Below are positions 23,761 through 33,114 of a stretch of DNA of 39,009 nucleotides, in pieces. Numbering within the stretch: position 1 is the stretch's first letter; each line of letters begins with the position of its first letter. This DNA comes from an uncultured Bacteroidota bacterium (lineage in GTDB: Bacteria; Bacteroidota; Bacteroidia; Chitinophagales; Saprospiraceae), in assembly GCA_903836265.1 (NCBI GenBank), contig CAILQK010000417.1, positions 1 to 39,009 on the forward strand, given 5' to 3'. A program made the translations under genes and the position numbers. The notes under the pieces are model-generated. The model ran no database searches and was not told the origin of the DNA. It saw nothing but the letters and a program-made list of their open reading frames with translations.

Positions 23761-24108
23761 TCAGAGATGCAGTTTTTCCTTTTTCAGGAGGAGGGCCTCT
23801 CTGGTCTCCACCCTGTCAGGATCGGGCACACAGCAGTCAACCGGACAAACAGCGGCACACTGAGGTTCTTCATGGAAGCCGGTGCACTCCGTGCATTTGT
23901 CGGGCACGATATAGTAAAAATCGTCGGAAACGGGTCCGTGTTTGACTGCAGCATCAGTGACGGCGCCGTTTTCGAGGGTGAAAGCCCCCCTGACGGCAGT
24001 TCCGTCTGAAATTGCCCACTCAACACCTCCCTCATAAATAGCGTTGTTGGGGCACTCCGGCTCGCATGCACCGCAGTTGATGCATTCATCCGTAATTATG
24101 ATTGCCAT
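23761..24108 (-). CDS. 2[4Fe-4S] ferredoxin, Alvin-like
   Basis: A 115-residue cytoplasmic electron carrier. The first cluster motif is [12 protein letters not shown] (C-x2-C-x2-C-x3-CP). The second is CTECxxxxxxxxCAAVCP, with the eight-residue loop characteristic of Alvin (Chromatium)-type ferredoxins. The roughly 45-residue middle insertion ([10 protein letters not shown] to SDDFYYIV) and the basic C-terminal tail are usual in Bacteroidota homologues. It lies 57 bases downstream of the ompA-like gene on the same strand, so it may be read from the surface locus or from its own start. No redox partner is adjacent. Confidence 0.92.
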   Translation of the reverse strand: MAIIITDECINCGACEPECPNNAIYEGGVEWAISDGTAVRGAFTLENGAVTDAAVKHGPVSDDFYYIVPDKCTECTGFHEEPQCAAVCPVDCCVPDPDRVETREALLLKKEKLHL

Positions 24109-24165
24109 GGCGAAAAAGACATTTTATTGAACCCTAAACAACCGTTTGTCAACAAAGTTTTCCGA

Positions 24166-26490
24166 TTACCTGATGATTTTGATGAATGCGGGCAGATCAC
24201 CTTTTGCCAGTTCATCCCTTGCGGCATCGGCTTCAGCCCTGGTATCGAACTGATCAACAGCAACGGCGTAGAAACCGGAATCCGGGAATTTCAGAATGCG
24301 GGCTCTCTCGAATCCGAGGTTGCGCAGCTGATCAACACGGGTACGGGCGCCGTTCAGAAGTTTGAAGGAGCCGGATATGACATAAAAACCTCTTTCTGTT
24401 ACATTTTTGACATCACCTGAAGCACTGACGGGAGCTGTATTGACATTTACCGGCGTATCTGTCGCAGCCACTTCAGCAGGCTTGGCCGGAGTGGCAGGTT
24501 TTCCGGATGTTTGTACCGGTGTTCCGGAGGCAGCGTTGGTCACCCTGATTTCGGTACGGCGGTTTCGGGCATATTCCGGTTCGGAGCACTTCACGCCGTC
24601 TTTGCACCGGTTTCGTGGTTCAGTTTCACCATATCCGTGTGCTACAAGGCGGTTTGCGTTGATGCCCCTGGCTACAAGGTAATCAACAACACCGGCGGCT
24701 CGCCGCTGACTGAGTTCATCGTTATAGGCGAAGGTACCGCGTGCGTCGGTGTGACTGGCAATTTCGACCATAAGTCTTGGTTGCTGCTTCATGATAGACG
24801 CCACCATATCGAGATCCTTTCTGGCATCCGGGCGCAGTGTAGCATCATTGAAATTGTAATAAACATTCGGGAGCTCCAGTTTGATACCGGCGCCGATGGG
24901 AGATACTGACAGGTTTTGCCGGACAGGGTTTTCCGGTTTCCACCCGTTGGTATCCACCTCGGCGGTACCGATGAGTCGGCCGCCCTGATATACCTCGACG
25001 GAATATTTTGTGTCGGGGGTCATATAGTGCTCAATCACACCATTGGCGTCCGTGATAAGGGTATCCTTTTTGCCCGTTTTTTCGTCGGTGAGCACCACCA
25101 TACTGCCAGAAATGCGGTCGTTGGTTTCTGCATTGAACAGCGTGGCTGTCCACTGAACCTTGCCGGCAGCGGCAGATGTACGATCGAGCTGTGCAGTCAG
25201 TTCATTCCCGGTTTTGGTAATAGGTATCCGGTACTGCTTAGTCTGGAAGTCCTTTTTATTGATAATCACGACATAGTTGCCCGGTTTCATATTGGTACCG
25301 AAACGGCCCCTGGTATCTGTCTGGCCGGTTATTGCCTTGTCGGGAGGCGTGGAGCTGATCACATCATTACCGTTGACCTTTTGGACGGTGATAGGATTCC
25401 CGTTTTCATCCTTTCCTATGACACTTCCTCCTTCATAATTCAGAATCTGTATATCTGCGCCGGGTATCGGGCTTCCCGATACCTTGTCGAGCACCAGCAT
25501 TTTGAAATCCAGGTCAATATCGGGTACACGGGAGTTCTGGAGCAGATAGTCGTCAATATTTCCGTTTTCGACATGGAAGCTGTATATATCATCCATACCT
25601 GCGCCGCCACTTTGTCCGTTGGAATTGAAGTAGCCATTGATCTTGTTCAGGTCAACGATCAGTCCGAAGTCATCAGAGGAAGTATTGAACGGATCTCCGA
25701 GACTGACGGGTTTGGTCCACTTGTCGCCATTAAGCACGGAGAAATACAGGTCGAAACCACCTTTGCCGCCCGGGCGGTCGCTGGCGAAATAGAGCGTATT
25801 GTCGGCGTGAAGGAAAGGGAAGGCTTCCCTGCCACTGGTATTGACTTCGCTGCCGAGGTTCACAGGTTCACTCCAGGAGCCTCCCACCTTGTAGGAAACA
25901 TAGATATCGTAGCTGCCGAAACCACCGGGGCGGTTGGAGGCAAAGAACAACTTGTCGCCATCAATACTGACAGAAGGGTGAAAGTCGTCGAATTCGTTAT
26001 TGTTGAAAGGCAGCAATTCAGGTTTGCTCCATGCGCCGTTCACCTTTTTGGACATGTACAGTCGTGTATGCTGGTACTTGTCTCTTGCGAACTGATCCTT
26101 GCCATCCACCACTGCATTACTGGAATAGAACATGGTTTCGACCGTTCTGTCGAAACAGACAGGGCCGTCGTGATTCATGGACGTGATCTCTCTGGAGAAC
26201 ATTTCGGGGGTTTGCAGCTCACCGTTTGTTCCCCTGCGAGAGCGCAGGACAGACATCATCAGGGTCTGGTTGGCATCTACCGTCTTTTTCTTGGTTACAT
26301 CGTTGTTGGATGAAACAAAGACGATACCATCTTCGTAGAAGGTGGGACTGAACTCCAGTCGGGCAGTATTTACCTGCTTTTCATTGGTAATTTTGACAGC
26401 GACTTTTGGTGGCTCACTGGCATTCTGGGCGTTCACATTGAGTGTACCCAGTAACAGCAGTACTATTACAGTCTTTAGAATGGACTTCAT
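24166..26490 (-). CDS. OmpA-family protein with PD40 repeats and a C-terminal SPOR domain
   Basis: A 774-residue outer-membrane-associated protein. It has a signal peptide (about 1-21, ends NVNA-Q), PD40/WD40-like repeats at about 40-310 (LFFASNRPGGFGSYDIY and TLYFASDRPGGKGGFDLYF are near-duplicates), one or two carboxypeptidase-regulatory-like beta domains at about 325-525, and an OmpA peptidoglycan-binding domain at about 540-650 (NFNDATLRPDA, IASHTDARG, NRRTEIRV). An Ala/Pro/Thr linker leads to a SPOR domain at about 700-774 (GFYVISGSFK to PAFIKIIR). The start was set at MKSILKT because AAAGGA sits just upstream. The order resembles T9SS PorE-like proteins, with an added SPOR. It lies 30 bases after porP, in the operon of the adhesins. 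It probably tethers the secretion or adhesin complex to peptidoglycan. Confidence 0.87.
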   Translation of the reverse strand: MKSILKTVIVLLLLGTLNVNAQNASEPPKVAVKITNEKQVNTARLEFSPTFYEDGIVFVSSNNDVTKKKTVDANQTLMMSVLRSRRGTNGELQTPEMFSREITSMNHDGPVCFDRTVETMFYSSNAVVDGKDQFARDKYQHTRLYMSKKVNGAWSKPELLPFNNNEFDDFHPSVSIDGDKLFFASNRPGGFGSYDIYVSYKVGGSWSEPVNLGSEVNTSGREAFPFLHADNTLYFASDRPGGKGGFDLYFSVLNGDKWTKPVSLGDPFNTSSDDFGLIVDLNKINGYFNSNGQSGGAGMDDIYSFHVENGNIDDYLLQNSRVPDIDLDFKMLVLDKVSGSPIPGADIQILNYEGGSVIGKDENGNPITVQKVNGNDVISSTPPDKAITGQTDTRGRFGTNMKPGNYVVIINKKDFQTKQYRIPITKTGNELTAQLDRTSAAAGKVQWTATLFNAETNDRISGSMVVLTDEKTGKKDTLITDANGVIEHYMTPDTKYSVEVYQGGRLIGTAEVDTNGWKPENPVRQNLSVSPIGAGIKLELPNVYYNFNDATLRPDARKDLDMVASIMKQQPRLMVEIASHTDARGTFAYNDELSQRRAAGVVDYLVARGINANRLVAHGYGETEPRNRCKDGVKCSEPEYARNRRTEIRVTNAASGTPVQTSGKPATPAKPAEVAATDTPVNVNTAPVSASGDVKNVTERGFYVISGSFKLLNGARTRVDQLRNLGFERARILKFPDSGFYAVAVDQFDTRAEADAARDELAKGDLPAFIKIIR

Positions 26491-26520
26491 TATTCCTTTG
26501 TTTATGTTTGACATGAGGTT

Positions 26521-27477
26521 TTACATGAAAAACCTGGGGTTGGTCATTTTTTTCTTGCCCGACAGCTTCTCGTCCTGTTTGAGATCGGCCTGGAGCAGCA
26601 CCTCGAAAGAACCTCCGTTGTAATCCTTCAGACGGCTCAGCGTGAAGTCGTAGGCAACGCCGACTCCGACTCTGGGAGTAGCCTGCCAGAATGCGAGCAA
26701 ATCAACAGAGTCGCCGGATCCGTCGCCACCCATACGGTAGGAAGTGCCGACGGTGAACTTCTGTTTGATATCCAGATTCAGGTTGATATCTGCATCCAGC
26801 GGAGCATTGGCCACATATTTGATGAGGATAGCGGGCATCAGGCTGATATCATCGCTCAGCGGAAGGATGGCACCGGCCATTCCGTAGAAATGCTGATATT
26901 CTTTTGCCAGCAGCACTGCATTGTTATTGGTGAAGCCGGTCACGTTGGAGTACAGGCGCGGGACGGAAAAGCCCACATAAAAACGATCGAACAGTGTAGC
27001 GTACAGACCGGCGCCCACATTGCCAAAGATATCATTTTCCTTCTGATTGGCTACCGAATTGTCGCCTATATCAATCACTGTAGCTTCGTTGTAGGCAATA
27101 GACAGCGACCGGATACTGGCCGAGATACCAAACCTCACCGAAACATTTTCCTGTGCCACCAGATCGTATGAGTACGACAGGGCGCCATAGGTATCGCGGT
27201 TCAGACCGATTTTGATATTGGCGACAGTGAGGCCCACACCCACGCGATTCGTGAGGAACGGAGAGTTGAAAGTAGCGAGCATGGACTGCGGAGCGCCTTC
27301 AAATCCGACCCACTGGCTTCGATATACAGCAGTTACACTCGGAACGCCCCTTGAACCTGAATAGGCGGGGTTGATAAGCAGCTTGTTGTACATAAACTGC
27401 GTGAACTGGGACTCCTGCTGGGCGTGAACACCAGAAATTGCGACAAAAAAGAGCAGTATGAACAGATTGCGTTTCAT
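26521..27477 (-). CDS. PorP/SprF-family type IX secretion membrane protein
   Basis: A 318-residue outer-membrane barrel protein with signal peptide MKRNLFILLFFVAISGVHAQ. The classic family opening is QFTQFMYNKLLINPAYSGSRG, then repeated strand segments (FNSPFLTNRVGVGLTVAN, YATLFDRFYVGFSVPRLYSNV) and a C-terminal VGVGVAYDFTLSRL. SprF in Flavobacterium johnsoniae is needed to deliver SprB, and PorP/SprF genes tend to sit beside substrates with type B sorting tails. Here the preceding gene on the strand (67-base gap) ends in exactly such a tail. Its dedicated role is inferred from this context. Confidence 0.92.
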   Translation of the reverse strand: MKRNLFILLFFVAISGVHAQQESQFTQFMYNKLLINPAYSGSRGVPSVTAVYRSQWVGFEGAPQSMLATFNSPFLTNRVGVGLTVANIKIGLNRDTYGALSYSYDLVAQENVSVRFGISASIRSLSIAYNEATVIDIGDNSVANQKENDIFGNVGAGLYATLFDRFYVGFSVPRLYSNVTGFTNNNAVLLAKEYQHFYGMAGAILPLSDDISLMPAILIKYVANAPLDADINLNLDIKQKFTVGTSYRMGGDGSGDSVDLLAFWQATPRVGVGVAYDFTLSRLKDYNGGSFEVLLQADLKQDEKLSGKKKMTNPRFFM

Positions 27478-27517
27478 CTTGAATGGATTTGACGGTTTGC
27501 CTGACAGAATGACGCTG

Positions 27518-27525
27518 CAAAATTA
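27518..27525 (-). promoter_or_regulatory. Possible -7 box upstream of porP/sprF
   Basis: The minus strand reads TAATTTTG, matching TAnnTTTG, 41 bases before the porP ATG and within the 67-base gap. No TTG at the expected spacing is seen, so the operon may be read through from the adhesin gene instead. Confidence 0.35.
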
Positions 27526-27544
27526 TCGGCAAAACCTGGATTAA

Positions 27545-30500
27545 TTACCTGTTTATTTGAACAAAACCTTTGATCGGGAGGGCATCCGGCGCCGGTTTGA
27601 AGACGTAAAAGTAAACGCCATCCGGCAAATCTTTACCCGGTTCATTCTTGAACGTACCTTTCCATGCAGGATGAGCGGCATCATTGGGGTCATTGGTGTA
27701 CCCTTTGTCCTCAAAAACGAGGTCGCCCCACTGATTATAGATAATAATGGAATTGTCCATAAAGTCGGGGGCATCAACGCAGGGAATAACCAGCCAGTCG
27801 TTCAGGCCGTCTCCGTTTGGCGTCAGCAGGTTGGGAATAAATGTACAGTCCGATTCAAATACCCGGATCGTTACCGTTGACATATCACCCGGCAATCCGC
27901 AATAGCAGATCTGGTAAGCGAAAGAGATATCTTCCCCGAGTTCATCTGAAAATCTGAATTTGCCCTTGCCAAGATATGTGAGTCCGTCGGGCAGACTTGA
28001 TGGGAGGATATTGCAAATTTCGTAGTCGGCAGTATCCACCCCGTCATTCAGAAGGACATTGAAAATCGTGTCATTCACCCCGGTGGGGAAATCGTACATA
28101 TCATTGTCCGGAACAGGGGGCGCCACAAACTGAACTTCAACTGTATCAATCGAAGAGGCACATCCATTCAGTGTGTAGGATACTGTGTACTTCCCTGCAT
28201 TCGATGCTTTCAGGCTGTCAATCACATAGGTATTGCCTGTTTCTCCCAGTGCAAGTCCGGGAAGCATTACCCATGTGTAAACTGCGCCGGGCACATCAGT
28301 GGCTGTGACGGTGATTGTTTCATTTTTGCAGCCCGGGTTTGGGTCGGCCAGTGGTGCCGGCGCCGGTACGGAAGTTATTCCGACGGAAACTGCACACTCG
28401 GAGGTATTCCCTGCTGCATCTGTAGCGAGAAATTTGAGTTCGTATGTGCCAATTGCCAGCAGGTCACCAGAGGTCTGACCGTCCGTCTGAACCAGTTGCG
28501 GGGCCGGGAGACAGTTATCTGTGACTGCCGGGAGCGCAAATTCGAGTTTCACACTGTCGCAACCGGGCACTCCGGTTGCAGAGGTAATGAAACCGGCCCC
28601 GGATACGATGACACCCGCCACATTGACTTCAACTGCCGGAGGGCAGGTAATAACCGGATCTTCGTTATCGGTCACTGTGACGGTAAAGGATGCCTTGGCT
28701 ACATTGGCGCCATCAGTGGCAGTGAATGTCACCACATGGATGCCCTGACCAAACGTTGTGGGCGATATTGAGTCTGATGTAATCGTGACAGAGCCGCAAA
28801 ATCCGACCGCCGTCGGGTTGGTCCATGACAGGGTGGTGTCACATCCATTTACTATCACATTGGCTGGCATGGTTGCCGGGTCAATACCGGGTGGAAACCC
28901 GTTTACTGTGATAGTGAGTTTGCAGGTATCCTGATTGTTGCTGGCATCGGTGGCTGTGATGGTAATTTCGGTGGTGCCAATTCCGAACTCACTGCCGGGC
29001 GCAATGGGTACACTGATCAAGGGGGTTGTACAGTTGTCTGTAGCCGTCGGGTTTACCCAGTTGACCGGTATCTTGCAGGTACCCGGGGGCAGCGTTACAG
29101 GTGCCGGACTGGGCGGGCAGTTGACCAGCACCGGTGGTATCAGATCCTTTACTGTAACCTGGAAGGAGCAGGTGGCGCTGTTGCCCGAATTATCTGTGGC
29201 TGTGTACACAACCACCGTATCGCCCGACGGAAACATATCACCGGGCTCAAAGTTGGAATTCAATACGACGTTGCAGGCATCATCTGCCGCAGGAGGCATC
29301 CATGTCAGCACTGTATCACACTTGTTGGGGGGGAGCGATACAAGGATATTCATCGTCGGGCAGTTATTCAATACCGGATCAGTCACGTCCTGTACATCCA
29401 CCTTGAACTCGCAGGTGGCGGTATTGCCGCTGTCGTCGGTAGCAGTGCAGGTAACAGTAATGGGAACCCCACCCTGGAAATTGGAACCGGGAGCATCTGT
29501 GCTGGTGATATCCACATCAGCATCACAGAGATCGGTCGCCATTGGCGGCATCCAGTTTACATTGACAGAACAGGCATCCGGAGCCAGCACTATAACTGTG
29601 TCAGCAGGGCAACCCGAGAGCGACGGGGGTTGTGCATCCCTGACCGTGATATTGAAGGTGCAATCTGCAAAATTGCTGCATTCATCAAAAGCGGCGAAAG
29701 TTACTGTGGTGGTTCCTGCCTGAAAAACATCTCCTGAATTATAATTGCTCCCGAGATCAGGATCGCTGTCACAGAGGTCAGCAACCGTCGCCTCGGTGAA
29801 AACAACAACCGTATCGCAACCGGAGAGTACATCCACGACAATATCGTCGGGACACGTGACAGCCGGGGGCGTGACTTCCACCACCAGAACGCTGAATTCG
29901 CATGTAGCCGTGTTGCCTGCTTCATCAGTTGCTTCATATATCACAGTACTTGGCGAACAGGGCGGCAACAAATCTCCGGGAAGAAAATTGCTCGAAAGGA
30001 CAAGGTTTGTGCAATCGCTGAATACAGGATCCGGCCAGCTGCCTGTGGCACTGCATTCGCCCGGAGCAGCCTCTACCGTGATGTCGGCCGGACAGGTAAC
30101 AATAACCGGCGGTTCTGTATCTTCTACCGAAACAATAAACGTGCACGTTGATGAGAATCCGGCAGCATCACTCGCTGTCAGTGTAACTACCGTCTGTCCG
30201 GAGTTGAAAACGCCATTATCGGGCGACACAACAACCGTATCCAGTTGCCCGCACTCGTCGAATGCAGACAGGGGAACAGGAAAGTAAATGACACCACACT
30301 CGCCGGGAAGCGGACTGAATGTCTTGTCAGCCGGACAATTGATTTTCGGAGGTGTGAAATCTCCAGTTGCATCGAAAGTGCCACCGGCAACAGTTACGGG
30401 CACCAGTGAAAAGGTGCCATCGCGAACAGCCTCGAATGGAGCCACAAAGTCAAGGGCCGTTGAGCCCGAGGGGTTGAGTACTTCAAACCTCAGACAGAAC

Positions 30501-32953
30501 ATGGTATCACCCTGGGGGATATTGGGCCATGCAGGCGAGCCGCCGAAAAAGACCAGATTCCCGGAAGCAGCTGTTGAATAGTTGAAGAACATGGAGTTGT
30601 CCAGCTGCATGCCAGCATATCCATTCGTGAATGGTGGCAGCAACTTCAGTACGGTTTCATCCCAGTTGAGATTAAATTGTACACCTATAATATCAGTAAA
30701 GCCGTTTACCGTCACACAGGCGGTGATGGTATCGGGGCCATTACAGTCTGTGCTAAAGGAACCAATATTCAGTTCCACCGGCGTGTCGGCATTTACTGTG
30801 ACCGTAAAAGAGCACGTAACTGTGTTTCCTGCCGCATCGCTTGCAGTATATGTAACGACAGTAACCCCGGCGGAATAGTCGCCATTGGCCGTGCCGTTGC
30901 CAGTTCTGTTCGTCGAACCTGCAGCCACATAGCTTGTTGACACAATTCCCCCGCAGTTATCCATGGTGGAAGGTTGCAAACCTCCAACAGAAGCAGTCAG
31001 TGTACCTGGCGCGGCATCAGCTGTAATATCGGCAGGGCAGGTAATCATCGGTGGAACATTGTCTGCTACTGATACCGCTCCATTGAACAGCGCAACCGGT
31101 ACTTCTTCCGGTGGAAAGGTTGCACCCGAGAACGCCTGGACTGGCGTCGGGTTATCGGTAAAAGATATTGTTGCAGGACTATTTCCTTTCAGGATAAAGT
31201 TGACGGTGAAAAGTACAGACCCATCGCTCAGCGTGGAGCCGTTCAGTGACCCTGTCCAGCTGAATGAAATCTCACCAAAATCCGTGAATCCCGTTCCAAC
31301 ATGTGAGTTGTCCAGATTGAGTGTGGTATTCAGGTTGGTGACAGATACAAACTCCACAAGGGCCGTATCCCAGGCCGCTGAGAACTGAAGTCCTGCAATC
31401 TGATTGAAATTAAGCACCGAAATATTCATGGAAAAGGCAGAACCACAGGAAGCGCTGGCACTGGAGGCCACCAGCGACAGGTCGGTTGAACCTGTTCCAA
31501 AATCTACCTGCACCTCAAATGAGCAGGTAGCCGTTGCGCCGGCTACATCAGTAACTGTATAGGTTACAACAGTTGTCCCCTGATTGAACAGGGCTCCACT
31601 GGCATCCGGATCTGCAGGCTCATCGTAAGTCGTGGCACCCGACGAACTCCAGCCAGCCACGGGCAGGGCACAGTTGTCGGAAACAGAAACGGGAGCAATA
31701 TTGTTGACGACTATGGAGGCAGGCGCCTGAACAGTCACATTGGCAGGGCAGGCAATGAAAGGCGGCTCGGTATCGTCCACCAGCACTGTCTGGTTGACCG
31801 TCACCACCGGAATTTCATCAGGAGGAAACGATACTCCTGAAAAAGCAGTTATCGTGGTCGGACTGTCCGAAAAACTGATGCCCCCCTGTCCAAGGACGGT
31901 GACATTAACAAAAAAAAGTATATCTCCATCCGGAAGTGTGAGGCCGTTGAAGGGACCCGTCCAGCCGAATGAGAACTCTCCGTTTGCCGAATTTCCTGTT
32001 CCGAAGTTGGACTGTGTCAGGTTGAGTGCGGGGTTAAGGTTGGATACAGAGTTGTACTGAAGGAGTGCGGGGTTCCAGCCCATGGAAAACTGGAGGGCCG
32101 CAATATCATCAAAGTTGTACGCTGTAACCGGTATGGAAATCAGTTCACCGCAGGTAGCTGACGGAACGACCGGCAACAGGGTGAGATCATCACCAATCTG
32201 AAGGTCAACCGTGACGGTGAAGGAACAGGTAGCGGTATTTCCTGCAATATCGGTAACGATATAAACAACCTGACTTTCGCCAAGGTTGAAGAGTGCACCA
32301 CTTGCATCGGAGTCGGCGGGGAAGTTGCCGGTTGTTGCTCCGGACACCGACCAGCCAGTTACCTCAATACCGCAGTCGTCGGAAACGGCCGTGAGTCCGA
32401 TATTGTTTACAGCGGTAGGGCCCGTACCGCCTGCGCTGGCATTGGATGGACAGGTCAGAGTCGGCAATGACTGATCGAGCGGCACTACCCTTCCCGGGAG
32501 GGCAACAACATCAACCTGGCTGAAAGCAGTGTTAAAGGCTAAAACATCAGTTGGGTCATCGACGAAAATGAGTGGAGTGGCTGGTCCTCCGATGCGGGTA
32601 AAAACTACATTCAGCAGAAGTGCCTCATCGGGGAGCGTGACGCCGCCCAGTGATGACCAGGCGAAAGTGAACTTTCCCTGACTGATCAGAGACGTGGTAT
32701 CGAAAGCGGCATTGGGCAAGTCAGGGTTGATATCCGATATATAGGCATAGCCCAAATGAGCGGTATTCCACTGGAAGGTGTATTGCAGTGCCGCGATATC
32801 GGTGAAGTCCCTGACCCTGACCGGAACCAGAAATACATCGGGGTTCCCGCACTGGACACTGATCGTGTCGGATTGCAGAACCATCTGTGCTGATCCTCTT
32901 TGAGAAAAAAGAAAAGATGACAGGAGGGTAAGGATTAGTACTATTTTTCTCAT
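27545..32953 (-). CDS. Giant T9SS adhesin: cohesin-like/HYR alternation with type B tail
   Basis: An 1802-residue surface protein. It has signal peptide 1-22; four cohesin-like modules (about 24-160, 253-393, 486-631, 728-865), each with a DFTDIAALQYTFQWN- or NFDDIAALQFSMGWN-like core; and three interleaved HYR modules. Eight tandem HYR modules follow at about 866-1528 (PPVIxCPADI, TDxAGNTATCxFxVxVxD motif). An Ig-like (1529-1610) and a cadherin-like/Ig module (1611-1702) come next, then the gliding-motility-associated type B sorting domain (1703-1802: LLTPNGDGLNDWLVI, IYNQWGDLVFE, LPDGVYFYVF). The type B tail predicts export through T9SS with the adjacent PorP/SprF. Paired cysteines in HYR modules suggest disulfides. 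The four cohesin-like modules are a possible docking face for dockerin-bearing partners. Sequence-level cohesin assignment is by motif, not by search. Confidence 0.9.
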   Translation of the reverse strand: MRKIVLILTLLSSFLFSQRGSAQMVLQSDTISVQCGNPDVFLVPVRVRDFTDIAALQYTFQWNTAHLGYAYISDINPDLPNAAFDTTSLISQGKFTFAWSSLGGVTLPDEALLLNVVFTRIGGPATPLIFVDDPTDVLAFNTAFSQVDVVALPGRVVPLDQSLPTLTCPSNASAGGTGPTAVNNIGLTAVSDDCGIEVTGWSVSGATTGNFPADSDASGALFNLGESQVVYIVTDIAGNTATCSFTVTVDLQIGDDLTLLPVVPSATCGELISIPVTAYNFDDIAALQFSMGWNPALLQYNSVSNLNPALNLTQSNFGTGNSANGEFSFGWTGPFNGLTLPDGDILFFVNVTVLGQGGISFSDSPTTITAFSGVSFPPDEIPVVTVNQTVLVDDTEPPFIACPANVTVQAPASIVVNNIAPVSVSDNCALPVAGWSSSGATTYDEPADPDASGALFNQGTTVVTYTVTDVAGATATCSFEVQVDFGTGSTDLSLVASSASASCGSAFSMNISVLNFNQIAGLQFSAAWDTALVEFVSVTNLNTTLNLDNSHVGTGFTDFGEISFSWTGSLNGSTLSDGSVLFTVNFILKGNSPATISFTDNPTPVQAFSGATFPPEEVPVALFNGAVSVADNVPPMITCPADITADAAPGTLTASVGGLQPSTMDNCGGIVSTSYVAAGSTNRTGNGTANGDYSAGVTVVTYTASDAAGNTVTCSFTVTVNADTPVELNIGSFSTDCNGPDTITACVTVNGFTDIIGVQFNLNWDETVLKLLPPFTNGYAGMQLDNSMFFNYSTAASGNLVFFGGSPAWPNIPQGDTMFCLRFEVLNPSGSTALDFVAPFEAVRDGTFSLVPVTVAGGTFDATGDFTPPKINCPADKTFSPLPGECGVIYFPVPLSAFDECGQLDTVVVSPDNGVFNSGQTVVTLTASDAAGFSSTCTFIVSVEDTEPPVIVTCPADITVEAAPGECSATGSWPDPVFSDCTNLVLSSNFLPGDLLPPCSPSTVIYEATDEAGNTATCEFSVLVVEVTPPAVTCPDDIVVDVLSGCDTVVVFTEATVADLCDSDPDLGSNYNSGDVFQAGTTTVTFAAFDECSNFADCTFNITVRDAQPPSLSGCPADTVIVLAPDACSVNVNWMPPMATDLCDADVDITSTDAPGSNFQGGVPITVTCTATDDSGNTATCEFKVDVQDVTDPVLNNCPTMNILVSLPPNKCDTVLTWMPPAADDACNVVLNSNFEPGDMFPSGDTVVVYTATDNSGNSATCSFQVTVKDLIPPVLVNCPPSPAPVTLPPGTCKIPVNWVNPTATDNCTTPLISVPIAPGSEFGIGTTEITITATDASNNQDTCKLTITVNGFPPGIDPATMPANVIVNGCDTTLSWTNPTAVGFCGSVTITSDSISPTTFGQGIHVVTFTATDGANVAKASFTVTVTDNEDPVITCPPAVEVNVAGVIVSGAGFITSATGVPGCDSVKLEFALPAVTDNCLPAPQLVQTDGQTSGDLLAIGTYELKFLATDAAGNTSECAVSVGITSVPAPAPLADPNPGCKNETITVTATDVPGAVYTWVMLPGLALGETGNTYVIDSLKASNAGKYTVSYTLNGCASSIDTVEVQFVAPPVPDNDMYDFPTGVNDTIFNVLLNDGVDTADYEICNILPSSLPDGLTYLGKGKFRFSDELGEDISFAYQICYCGLPGDMSTVTIRVFESDCTFIPNLLTPNGDGLNDWLVIPCVDAPDFMDNSIIIYNQWGDLVFEDKGYTNDPNDAAHPAWKGTFKNEPGKDLPDGVYFYVFKPAPDALPIKGFVQINR
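30788..32884 (-). repeat. Three repeated cohesin-HYR units inside the 1802-residue adhesin
   Basis: Units about 32884-32198, 32197-31499 and 31498-30788 each encode a cohesin-like module followed by one HYR module. Units 1 and 2 share the unusual insert PADxDASGALFNxG and SGATT in HYR, marking an internal duplication. The third has lost the insert. A fourth cohesin-like module follows and leads into the plain HYR array. Confidence 0.7.
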
Positions 32954-33051
32954 GGTTCAATTTTTTTCTTTGCCAGCCTGCATACTTCCGGAGTTTCCCG
33001 GGATAAAATCAGACCAGGGGAGCGTGACATTTGTGGGGCTTTTAAGCAGAT

Positions 33052-33097
33052 TTCCGTTCCCGGATTATCACTGGCAAGATGATATCCGGGAACGGAA
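33052..33097 (-). terminator. 14-bp stem hairpin between the two adhesin genes
   Basis: TTCCGTTCCCGGAT (33052-33065) is perfectly complementary to ATCCGGGAACGGAA (33084-33097), with four more inner pairs after a bulge. It lies 17 bases past the stop of the upstream adhesin. There is no strong U-tract, so it may attenuate or stabilise rather than fully terminate. Confidence 0.6.
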
Positions 33098-33114
33098 TTG
33101 CACTTTTTGGGCAA

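Noticed and set aside
24916-26313. A 465-codon open frame opposite the OmpA-SPOR gene
   Set aside because: It is a shadow of the real gene; the sense strand carries OmpA, PD40 and SPOR motifs and the antisense product carries none.
28935-29723. Antisense open frame rich in Val/Ser repeats within the HYR array
   Set aside because: The periodicity mirrors the HYR repeats on the other strand. There is no start context or independent motif.
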